A DNA stretch of 5,247 nucleotides from Clostridia bacterium (GTDB lineage: Bacteria > Bacillota > Clostridia > Oscillospirales > CAG-272). Below the pieces are notes generated by a model, which worked only from the letters and a program-made list of their open reading frames with translations, ran no database searches and had not been told where the DNA came from. The DNA lies in contig JAGCJD010000181.1 of the NCBI GenBank assembly GCA_017648425.1, positions 1-5,247 of the forward strand. Reading direction: 5' to 3'. Positions within the stretch are counted from its first letter, which is position 1. Each line of letters begins with the position of its first letter. Shown in pieces: positions 1-5,247 of the stretch. The translations under genes were made by a program, and so were the position numbers.

Positions 1-1743
1 ACGCTTATGGGAACAGACAGAGGAAATCAGATACTTTGTCAGCTTTCGAGGATACAAAAAAGTATATCTCGGATACCTCGAAGAGTGGCCTTGTCGGCAA
101 CTGTTGGCGAGGTGCAATATGCGGCGGAGTGGCTGAGCGCGGGTACTGATAGGGGTACTGCTGTTTCAAAGTTCTCCTCTGAAAAGATACGCTGGCGACT
201 TGGACTGGAGCACTTCTATATTCAGGACCCGAGATTTGAACAGACCGATAAGGCAGATCGAAGCGGCGAGAGGGCTGCCCTTGATGCGGGCTATGAGTAC
301 GCTTACGACTGCGTTTCGGATACTAAGGCGCTTGTGTTCTCAAACTCACGCGAGGAAACCGAATATGTCTGCGCGACACTCAGGCAAATTGCCAAAAAAA
401 GAGGAGATGGCGACAGATTTTTGATACACCATGGCAATCTTTCCGCATCACTCAGAGAGGAAGCCGAGCTTAAAATGAGAGATAAAGAGCAAAATGTAGT
501 CACCTGCGCAACGGTGACCATGGAGCTTGGCGTGGATATAGGCAGACTTGAACGCATATTGCAGATAGACGCGCCCAATTCTGTGTCCGCGTTTTTACAA
601 AGGCTTGGTCGATCGGGCAGACGGGGACAGCCACCTGAAATGATGATGGTTTTTAGAGAGGAAGAGCCTCTCCCCAACGCTCCGTTACCTCAGCTTATCC
701 CGTGGGGACTGATACGGGCAATAGCTATCGTTCAGCTATATATCGAGGAAAGATTTATAGAGCCGCCCTCAATAAAAAAGCAGCCGTTCAGCCTGTTGTT
801 CCATCAAACGCTGAGCGTTCTCGCTTCAAGCGGCGAACTGAGCGCCGCAGAGCTTGCGGAAACTGTTTTGAAATTCCCCCCGTTCTCCAAGGTTTCGAGA
901 GAAGATTATAAAACATTACTCGTTTCAATGCTGAATAATGGATTTGTTGAAATGACCGATGAAAAGGGACTTATCGCGGGGCTATCAGCCGAAAGGCTCT
1001 TGAACAGCTATAAGTTTTACGCTGTGTTCAAGGATAGCGAGGATTTTACAGTCAGATGCGAGTCCGAGGAGATAGGTACTATAACCACAGCGCCACCGAG
1101 GGGCGACCGCTTTGCGCTTGCGGGCAGAGTATGGGAGGTAATTGAAGCCGATGTTCAAAGGAGACTAGTGTATGTCAAGGGCGTTGAGGGTAAAATGGAG
1201 ATCTCGTGGCCTGGTGACTTTGGTGAGATACACACGAGGATACTTGAAAGAATGTATCGTGTGCTTACCGAGGATAAGGTATATCCATATCTCAAAGAGA
1301 ATGCCGCGCACAGACTTGATGTTGCAAGAAACATTGTAAAAAATACGGGGATAGATAAACGGCATATAATCCATCTTGGCGGATATACATACTGCATATT
1401 CCCGTGGCTTGGCACTAGGTCATTCAGAACATTAAGAAAAATGATAAATGAAATATCACCCTCGCTCGGAATATCGGGGCTTGACTTTGAGGGGTGCTAT
1501 TACATGACATTTCGTATGGAAAGCGGAGACGAGACTTCGCTTGTAAATATGCTTTACGAGCGCTTCGGAGCGAGAGAATGTAATCCCGAGGATCTTGTGA
1601 GCCCAAAGGAATTGCCGACATTTGAAAAATATGACGAATATATTCCCGCAGAGCTTTTGAGAAGAGCATATGCTTCCGACAGACTTAATTCTGCCGAGGC
1701 GCAAGGGCGAATTTGCGACATAAACCGTTGTAAAATGCCATAA
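1..1743 (+). CDS. Lhr-like SF2 (DEAD/DEAH-box) ATP-dependent helicase, 5'-truncated by window
   Basis: This is the C-terminal 580 codons of a superfamily 2 nucleic-acid helicase. Residues are numbered from the Met codon at position 7, which is probably internal. The first codons read T-L-M-G-T-D-R-G, which in Lhr-type helicases follows the Walker B DExH box directly, so motifs I and II should lie just upstream. Visible motifs are motif III SAT (30-32), motif IV region KALVFSNSREETE (107-119), HHG (141-143), motif V ELGVDIG (173-179) and motif VI QRLGRSGR (198-205). After the RecA2 domain come a winged-helix-like stretch (about 230-335) and a beta-rich region with FYAVF (337-341), GDRF (366-369) and WPGD (401-404), which match the Lhr core layout rather than RecQ or a plain DEAD-box RNA helicase. 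Known Lhr proteins are 3'-5' DNA or RNA:DNA translocases linked to repair; the role here is inferred from family only. No hairpin terminator follows the TAA stop. Confidence 0.9.
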   Translation, partial: TLMGTDRGNQILCQLSRIQKSISRIPRRVALSATVGEVQYAAEWLSAGTDRGTAVSKFSSEKIRWRLGLEHFYIQDPRFEQTDKADRSGERAALDAGYEYAYDCVSDTKALVFSNSREETEYVCATLRQIAKKRGDGDRFLIHHGNLSASLREEAELKMRDKEQNVVTCATVTMELGVDIGRLERILQIDAPNSVSAFLQRLGRSGRRGQPPEMMMVFREEEPLPNAPLPQLIPWGLIRAIAIVQLYIEERFIEPPSIKKQPFSLLFHQTLSVLASSGELSAAELAETVLKFPPFSKVSREDYKTLLVSMLNNGFVEMTDEKGLIAGLSAERLLNSYKFYAVFKDSEDFTVRCESEEIGTITTAPPRGDRFALAGRVWEVIEADVQRRLVYVKGVEGKMEISWPGDFGEIHTRILERMYRVLTEDKVYPYLKENAAHRLDVARNIVKNTGIDKRHIIHLGGYTYCIFPWLGTRSFRTLRKMINEISPSLGISGLDFEGCYYMTFRMESGDETSLVNMLYERFGARECNPEDLVSPKELPTFEKYDEYIPAELLRRAYASDRLNSAEAQGRICDINRCKMP

Positions 1744-1766
1744 AATAAAAAAATTCAAAAAATCTC

Positions 1767-1795
1767 TTGACAAAATAAAAAAAACGGAGTATTAT
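1767..1795 (+). promoter_or_regulatory. Sigma-A type promoter for ilvA-ridA
   Basis: A perfect -35 box TTGACA (1767-1772) is separated by exactly 17 bases from a -10 box TATTAT (1790-1795). Transcription would start near 1802, just before the T-box stem I. The promoter lies in AT-rich DNA 24 bases after the helicase stop codon, so ilvA has its own transcription start. The call rests on sequence match and on its position before a leader RNA. Confidence 0.85.
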
Positions 1796-1801
1796 ATTTG
1801 T

Positions 1802-2056
1802 AATGCGTTGAAGAGGACGGGAAGCGTATGCAAATTGCAGAGAGCCGTTGTTTGGTGAAAAACGGTATTTGCGGCGTTATCTTAATCACCTCAGAGCTTG
1901 CTGTCGAAAGCGCCATGCGCAAGTAGAACGGCACGTACGCCTGCGTTAAAGGTAAGCATATCATTGTGTATGTGTTGAGTGGTCGTTACGACAAAAAGAG
2001 TGGTACCGCGTAGGTTTTTTGCCTCCGTCTCTTTGATTAGAGACGGAGGCTTATTT
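1802..2056 (+). promoter_or_regulatory. T-box riboswitch leader, predicted tRNA-Ile specific (specifier ATC)
   Basis: This leader RNA senses uncharged tRNA and controls read-through into ilvA. Stem I is visible: GAGG (1813-1816) pairs with CCTC (1889-1892), GCAAAT (1830-1835) with ATTTGC (1867-1872), and CCGTT (1845-1849) with AACGG (1861-1865), enclosing the AG bulge GCAGAGAG (1837-1844) and a distal loop with TTGGTG. The specifier reads ATC (1885-1887, Ile), placed six bases before GAGC as in well-studied T-boxes. A stem II (CTTGC 1897-1901 with GCAAG 1919-1923), a IIA/B-like AACGG...CGTTA element (1927-1948) and a small GTCG-TTA-CGAC hairpin (1982-1992) follow. The T-box AGAGTGGTACCGCG is at 1997-2010; its TGGT would pair with the ACCA end of a tRNA with A73, which fits tRNA-Ile. 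AAAGAG (1995-2000) can pair with CTCTTT (2029-2034) to form the antiterminator, excluding the terminator. Confidence 0.95.
2021..2056 (+). terminator. T-box regulated intrinsic terminator before ilvA
   Basis: A perfect 12-bp inverted repeat, GCCTCCGTCTCT (2021-2032) and AGAGACGGAGGC (2039-2050), encloses the six-base loop TTGATT and is followed by TTATTT. The 5' arm overlaps the CTCTTT stretch needed for the antiterminator, so the two structures exclude each other. The T-run is interrupted by an A, so termination may be slightly leaky. It would also stop read-through from the helicase gene. Confidence 0.93.
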
Positions 2057-2081
2057 ATATTTCAAAAAATGAGAGGTTTGT

Positions 2082-3275
2082 ATGTTGACGCTTGATAAGG
2101 TATATCATGCCAGATTTGTTTTAAAGGATGTTATCAGAGAAACATCGCTTATACCGTCCCCGAAAATAAGCAGCACTAATAATGTTTTCTTGAAAACGGA
2201 AAATCTGCAAGTAACGGGTTCGTTTAAGGTAAGAGGCGCGGGATTTATGATCTCACAGCTCAGTCGCGAGGAAAAAGAGAGGGGCGTTATTGCTTGCTCT
2301 GCGGGAAACCACGCGCAGGGAGTTGCGCTTGCATCTGCAAAATACGGAATAAAATCAATAATATGCTTGCCTGACGGCGCACCTATATCCAAGGTAGAGG
2401 CTACAAAGAGCTATGGAGCAGAGGTAGTAATGGTCAAGGGAGTTTATGATGACGCGTATAATCACGCGCTTAAGCTCCGTGATGAAATGGGATATACTTT
2501 TGTTCACCCGTTTGACGATGATAATGTAATAGCGGGACAGGGAACGATAGCGCTTGAAATACTAGATGATCTTGACAAGGTCGATGCGGTCGTAGTGCCG
2601 ATTGGCGGAGGCGGACTTATTTCGGGTATAGCGTATGTTATAAAGCATCTTGCTCCCCATGTAAAGGTATATGGCGTTCAGGCGGCTGGCGCGCCAAGTA
2701 TGTTTAATTCCATAAAGGACGGCAAGATAGAGAGATTGCCATCTGTATCTACCATAGCGGACGGAATTGCCGTCAAAGAGCCTGGCGCAAATACCTTCAA
2801 GCTTTGCTCGCAGTATGTAGATGAAATAGTAACTGTAACAGAGGGAGAAATTTCCTCTGCAATACTCGCTCTCATAGAGCAACACAAGATGATAGCTGAG
2901 GGCGCGGGTGCTGTAGCTGTTGCTGCGGCAATGTTTGATAAGCTTCCCATAAAGAACAAGAATGTCGTTTGCGTTGTATCGGGCGGTAACATAGATGTTA
3001 CTATACTTTCAAGAGTTATTGAGAGAGGACTTTTGACCTCGGGCAGAACCTGTAATCTTTGCATCGAGCTTATGGATAAGCCCGGACAGCTCCAACTTGT
3101 TTCAAGCATCATAGCTTCTCTTGGAGGAAATGTAATTTCCGTTCACCATGAGCGCGCGAGCGAAACAATGGATATAAACGGCTGTTATTTAAGAATAGTT
3201 CTTGAAACAAGAAATTACGAGCACATAGACAAGATAATGGCTGCCATAAAGCAGGCTGGATTTAGATTAGTTTGA
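2082..3275 (+). CDS. ilvA: Threonine ammonia-lyase (threonine dehydratase), single ACT domain
   Basis: This PLP-dependent enzyme deaminates L-threonine to 2-oxobutanoate and ammonia, the first step committed to isoleucine. The 397 residues hold a fold-type II PLP domain (about 1-320) with the PLP lysine in TGSFKVRGA (Lys49), SAGNHAQG (73-80), HPFDD (142-146), the phosphate-binding GGGGL (175-179) and SGGN (300-303). A single ACT domain follows (about 325-397), beginning CNLCIELMDKPGQ. The length and the one short ACT domain match the roughly 400-residue IlvA/TdcB-like form rather than the roughly 510-residue E. coli IlvA with its longer regulatory part. ACT domains usually bind amino acids, so feedback by isoleucine or valine is plausible but not shown. 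The ATG is preceded by GAGAGG (2071-2076) with a 5-base spacer, after the T-box terminator. An Ile-type T-box upstream and ridA downstream support a biosynthetic rather than catabolic role. Confidence 0.95.
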   Translation: MLTLDKVYHARFVLKDVIRETSLIPSPKISSTNNVFLKTENLQVTGSFKVRGAGFMISQLSREEKERGVIACSAGNHAQGVALASAKYGIKSIICLPDGAPISKVEATKSYGAEVVMVKGVYDDAYNHALKLRDEMGYTFVHPFDDDNVIAGQGTIALEILDDLDKVDAVVVPIGGGGLISGIAYVIKHLAPHVKVYGVQAAGAPSMFNSIKDGKIERLPSVSTIADGIAVKEPGANTFKLCSQYVDEIVTVTEGEISSAILALIEQHKMIAEGAGAVAVAAAMFDKLPIKNKNVVCVVSGGNIDVTILSRVIERGLLTSGRTCNLCIELMDKPGQLQLVSSIIASLGGNVISVHHERASETMDINGCYLRIVLETRNYEHIDKIMAAIKQAGFRLV

Positions 3276-3294
3276 CACGAAAGGGAGAAAAATA

Positions 3295-3666
3295 ATGGAA
3301 AAGATTTATACGAAAAACGCCCCCGAAGCAATAGGACCTTATTCACAGGCGGTAAAGGTCGGAGGACTTGTGTTTACATCAGGGCAGATAGCAATAAACC
3401 CCGCGAGCGGAAATGTTGAGGCAGCTACGATAGAGGAGCAGACCGAGCAGGTGTGCAAGAACCTTTGTGCAGTGCTTGAAGCAGCGGGTACGACAATAGA
3501 AAAGGCAGTAAAAACGACCTGCTTCCTTGCAGATATGGGAGATTTTGCCGCATTTAATCAGATATACGGAAAATATTTCACCTCAAAGCCCGCGCGCTCG
3601 TGCGTTGCGGCAAAGCAATTGCCTAAAAATGTGCTTGTAGAGGTAGAAGTAATAGCGGAAATATAA
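3295..3666 (+). CDS. ridA: RidA family reactive intermediate/imine deaminase (YjgF/TdcF/UK114)
   Basis: RidA hydrolyses the enamine/imine intermediates, such as 2-aminocrotonate and 2-aminoacrylate, that PLP enzymes like IlvA release. This speeds 2-oxoacid formation and protects other PLP enzymes. The 123-residue protein is full length for this small trimeric cytoplasmic family. It has the N-terminal APEAIGPYSQAV (9-20), VFTSGQIAI (26-34), the substrate carboxylate-binding arginine in ARSCV (Arg101), and the acidic residue 15 positions later (Glu116), matching the Arg105/Glu120 pair of E. coli RidA. AGGGAG (3282-3287) lies 7 bases before the ATG. The gene starts 19 bases after the ilvA stop with no promoter or terminator between, so it is expected to share the ilvA transcript and its T-box control. 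The neighbourhood supports the archetypal RidA role rather than one of the divergent Rid subfamilies. Confidence 0.95.
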   Translation: MEKIYTKNAPEAIGPYSQAVKVGGLVFTSGQIAINPASGNVEAATIEEQTEQVCKNLCAVLEAAGTTIEKAVKTTCFLADMGDFAAFNQIYGKYFTSKPARSCVAAKQLPKNVLVEVEVIAEI

Positions 3667-3757
3667 GCGATTTATTTGTAATGTGCTTTATAAATTTATT
3701 TGAATAAAAAATTTTTTGTGCAAAATATATCAAAATTCAAAAGATTTATTAATGTAC

Positions 3758-3786
3758 TTGACAAAAGTCGAATTTCGTGATAAAAT
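3758..3786 (+). promoter_or_regulatory. Sigma-A type promoter for ilvB
   Basis: A -35 box TTGACA (3758-3763) and a -10 box TAAAAT (3781-3786) are 17 bases apart, predicting a start near 3793 just before the second T-box. The preceding stretch from the ridA stop (3667-3757) is very AT-rich; I see no gene or GC-rich terminator in it, only a weak AT inverted repeat (3695-3708). Confidence 0.82.
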
Positions 3787-3792
3787 TACTTC

Positions 3793-4075
3793 ATAATTTA
3801 TTTAATGTATAGCATTGAAGGGAATCAGTAGCTTGTAAGAGGTTTTCAGAAAGTCGGTGGGTGATGTGAACCGATAACCAAATCAGGTGAAACTCCTCCC
3901 CGAGCTTCCGCTTGAAGGTCAAGGCAGACTGTGTAGATGCGGACGGATTGGTCGCCGTTATCCCGACAGCCTCACTGAGTGGTGAGGGTAGAGTGGCATT
4001 ATTGCAATAAGAGTGGTACCGCAGAGAGTTTCTCGACCTTTGTCTCTTGATATTTGAGAGATAAAGGTCGTTTTT
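3793..4075 (+). promoter_or_regulatory. T-box riboswitch leader, predicted tRNA-Leu specific (specifier CTC)
   Basis: This second leader controls read-through into ilvB. Stem I shows GGG (3820-3822) opposite CCC (3898-3900), the AGTA of the specifier-loop E motif (3827-3830) opposite GAAA, GGTT (3841-3844) pairing with AACC (3876-3879), the AG bulge TCAGAAAG (3846-3853), and TCGGT (3854-3858) pairing with ACCGA (3870-3874). The specifier in the GAAA-CTC context is CTC (3893-3895, Leu), six bases before GAGC, the same register as in the ilvA leader. A IIA/B-like ACGG...CCGTTA element (about 3943-3961) and a 6-bp stem CCTCAC/GTGAGG (3970-3987) follow. The T-box AGAGTGGTACCGC is at 4010-4022, with TGGT suited to an A73 tRNA, which fits tRNA-Leu. 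AAGAG (4009-4013) can pair with CTCTT (4044-4048) as antiterminator. Leu-specific T-boxes are known on ilv-leu operons such as that of Bacillus subtilis. Confidence 0.95.
4034..4075 (+). terminator. T-box regulated intrinsic terminator before ilvB
   Basis: CGACCTTTGTCTCT (4034-4047) pairs over 14 bases with AGAGATAAAGGTCG (4057-4070), with one G-U wobble (4042 with 4062), and is followed by TTTTT (4071-4075). The 5' arm contains the CTCT needed for the antiterminator. The uninterrupted T-run makes this a stronger-looking terminator than the one before ilvA, and it would also end transcripts coming from ilvA-ridA. Confidence 0.94.
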
Positions 4076-4102
4076 GATAATTATTTGTTTAAAGGAGCAG
4101 AA

Positions 4103-5247
4103 ATGATTTTAAACGGTTCGGAAATACTTGTAAAGGTTTTGCTCGAGCAGGGCGTGGATACGGTGTTCGGTTATCCCGGCGGCTCGGTGCTTAATATTTA
4201 CGATGCGCTGTATAAGAGCAGCGACAAGATACGCCATATCATGACGGCGCACGAGCAGGGAGCTGCTCACGCGGCTGATGGATATGCAAGAGCAACGGGA
4301 AAAACGGGAGTAGTAATAGCTACAAGCGGTCCCGGCGCTACCAACCTCGTTACGGGAATTGCTACCGCGTATATGGATAGCGTTCCGCTCGTAGCAATAA
4401 CGGGTAATGTTCCCACGCCTCTTATTGGCTGTGATAGCTTCCAGGAGGTCTATATTGCGGGAATAACAATGCCCATAACAAAGCACAACTTTGTGGTAAG
4501 AAGAGTAGAGGAGCTTGCGGATACACTTCGCATGGCATTCCAAATAGCAGCCAGCGGTCGTCCAGGCCCTGTTCTGGTGGATATTCCCAAGGATATTACC
4601 GCAAATAAGACTACATACACCCCCGCACCTGCTGTGACTACTCCTCGTAAGACGGAGATAGAGGGAAATATCGAGGAGATAGCCGACATTATAAACGGCG
4701 CGGAGCGTCCCTTTATATATTTTGGCGGCGGAGTGAGGATATCGGGTGCTTCAGCGGAGCTCAGAGAGCTTATAATGAAGGCGGATATACCTGCGGCATA
4801 TACGCTTATGGCGGCGGGAGTTCTCGGATACGGAGAAAAGAATAACCTCGGACTTATAGGAATGCACGGATTTTATTCGGCAAACTGCGCGGCTAACAGA
4901 GCCGATGTAATGATAGCTATTGGAACACGATTCAGCGACAGAGTTGCCCTCAATACCGAAAAGTTCGGACATAACGCAAAGATAATCCACATTGACATCG
5001 ACCCCGGCGAGATAAACAAGAATGTAATTGCCGATTACAGCATAGTTGGCGATGTAAAGAATGTGCTTACCGAGCTCTTAAAGCATATCAAGCCCGCAAA
5101 GCACGAGGCTTGGACGGAGCAGATATGCAAGTGGAAGCTTGACGACTATACACCCGTTGACAGCGATACAGAGCTCAAGCCTCACCAGATCATAGGAATG
5201 ACCTGTGATATGGTAGGTGAGGACGCGGTTTATGTTACCGATGTTGG
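4103..5247 (+). CDS. ilvB: Acetolactate synthase (acetohydroxyacid synthase) large subunit, 3'-truncated by window
   Basis: This ThDP- and FAD-dependent enzyme condenses two pyruvates to acetolactate (valine/leucine) or pyruvate with 2-oxobutanoate to acetohydroxybutyrate (isoleucine). The window holds 381 codons in an open frame to its last base, about two thirds of the usual 550-570. The N-terminal ThDP-binding domain (1-165) has FGYPGGS (22-28), the catalytic glutamate in AHEQGAAHAADGYAR (Glu51), SGPGATN (75-81), DSFQE with Gln114, and GRPGPVLVDIPKD (152-164). The central FAD-related domain (about 190-330) has FGGGV (207-211), GMHG (253-256) and GTRFSDR (274-280). The frame ends in TDVG, the start of the C-terminal domain; the GDG-type cofactor motif lies beyond the edge. 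AAAGGAG (4091-4097) is 5 bases before the ATG. The frame GNVPTPLIGCDSFQE resembles clostridial biosynthetic enzymes rather than catabolic AlsS. A small regulatory subunit gene (ilvN/ilvH) may follow but is not seen. Confidence 0.95.
   Translation, partial: MILNGSEILVKVLLEQGVDTVFGYPGGSVLNIYDALYKSSDKIRHIMTAHEQGAAHAADGYARATGKTGVVIATSGPGATNLVTGIATAYMDSVPLVAITGNVPTPLIGCDSFQEVYIAGITMPITKHNFVVRRVEELADTLRMAFQIAASGRPGPVLVDIPKDITANKTTYTPAPAVTTPRKTEIEGNIEEIADIINGAERPFIYFGGGVRISGASAELRELIMKADIPAAYTLMAAGVLGYGEKNNLGLIGMHGFYSANCAANRADVMIAIGTRFSDRVALNTEKFGHNAKIIHIDIDPGEINKNVIADYSIVGDVKNVLTELLKHIKPAKHEAWTEQICKWKLDDYTPVDSDTELKPHQIIGMTCDMVGEDAVYVTDV

Noticed and set aside
7..9. ATG at position 7 as the true start of the helicase
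   Set aside because: The frame is open upstream to the window edge, the residues here normally follow the Walker B box, and motifs I and II would be missing. The gene is cut by the window rather than starting here.
1885..1890. Reading the ilvA leader specifier as ACC (Thr) or TTA (Leu) instead of ATC (Ile)
   Set aside because: A Thr codon would fit the substrate of IlvA, and the sequence TTA-ATC-ACC offers all three. The six-base distance to GAGC, the same in the ilvB leader and in the glyQS T-box, selects ATC, which also makes biological sense as the end product.
1755..1964. Minus-strand 69-codon open frame across the ilvA promoter and T-box
   Set aside because: The bases are fully explained by the promoter and stem I pairing on the plus strand, and the frame has no coding signature.
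2678..3112. 144-codon open frame on the minus strand inside ilvA
   Set aside because: It lies wholly within a well-conserved plus-strand gene, has no recognisable domain or ribosome binding site, and is explained as a shadow of ilvA codon usage.
3695..3708. AT-only inverted repeat TTTATT-TG-AATAAA after ridA as a terminator
   Set aside because: Six A-U pairs with a two-base loop would not form a stable hairpin, and AT-rich DNA yields such repeats by chance. The real stop for this transcript is probably the T-box terminator at 4034-4075.
4109..4543. 144-codon open frame on the minus strand opposite ilvB, with others at 4450-4689 and 4751-4990
   Set aside because: They are antisense to conserved IlvB motifs and their translations are Cys/Ser/Arg/Tyr-rich without family resemblance. 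They are shadows.

Overview
The window looks like ordinary chromosomal DNA from a Clostridia-type Firmicute. The evidence is two T-box leader RNAs, strong sigma-A type promoters (TTGACA and TATTAT or TAAAAT with 17-bp spacers), purine-rich Shine-Dalgarno sites, frequent ATA and AGA codons, and a clostridial-looking acetolactate synthase. The genus cannot be read from the sequence. All convincing genes lie on the plus strand.

Layout: (1) 1-1743 is the 3' two thirds or so of an Lhr-type superfamily 2 helicase gene whose 5' end lies outside the window. (2) 1744-2081 is a promoter and a T-box leader with a factor-independent terminator; the specifier reads as ATC (Ile). (3) 2082-3275 is ilvA, threonine ammonia-lyase with one C-terminal ACT domain. 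(4) 3295-3666 is ridA, the enamine/imine deaminase, 19 bases after ilvA and almost certainly co-transcribed with it. (5) 3667-4102 is an AT-rich spacer, then a second promoter and a second T-box leader with terminator; its specifier reads as CTC (Leu). (6) 4103-5247 is the first 381 codons of ilvB, the acetolactate synthase large subunit, cut by the window end.

The right-hand 3.5 kb is a branched-chain amino acid locus. IlvA turns threonine into 2-oxobutanoate through a reactive enamine/imine that RidA hydrolyses. IlvB (with a small subunit not seen here) condenses 2-oxobutanoate with pyruvate on the route to isoleucine, or two pyruvates on the route to valine and leucine. The two units appear to sense different uncharged tRNAs: tRNA-Ile for the isoleucine-specific step and tRNA-Leu for the shared step. 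The helicase has no evident link to this pathway.

I found no mobile element, CRISPR array, tRNA or rRNA, and no convincing new system. The points worth a second look are details of the two T-box leaders and a few substitutions in IlvB.
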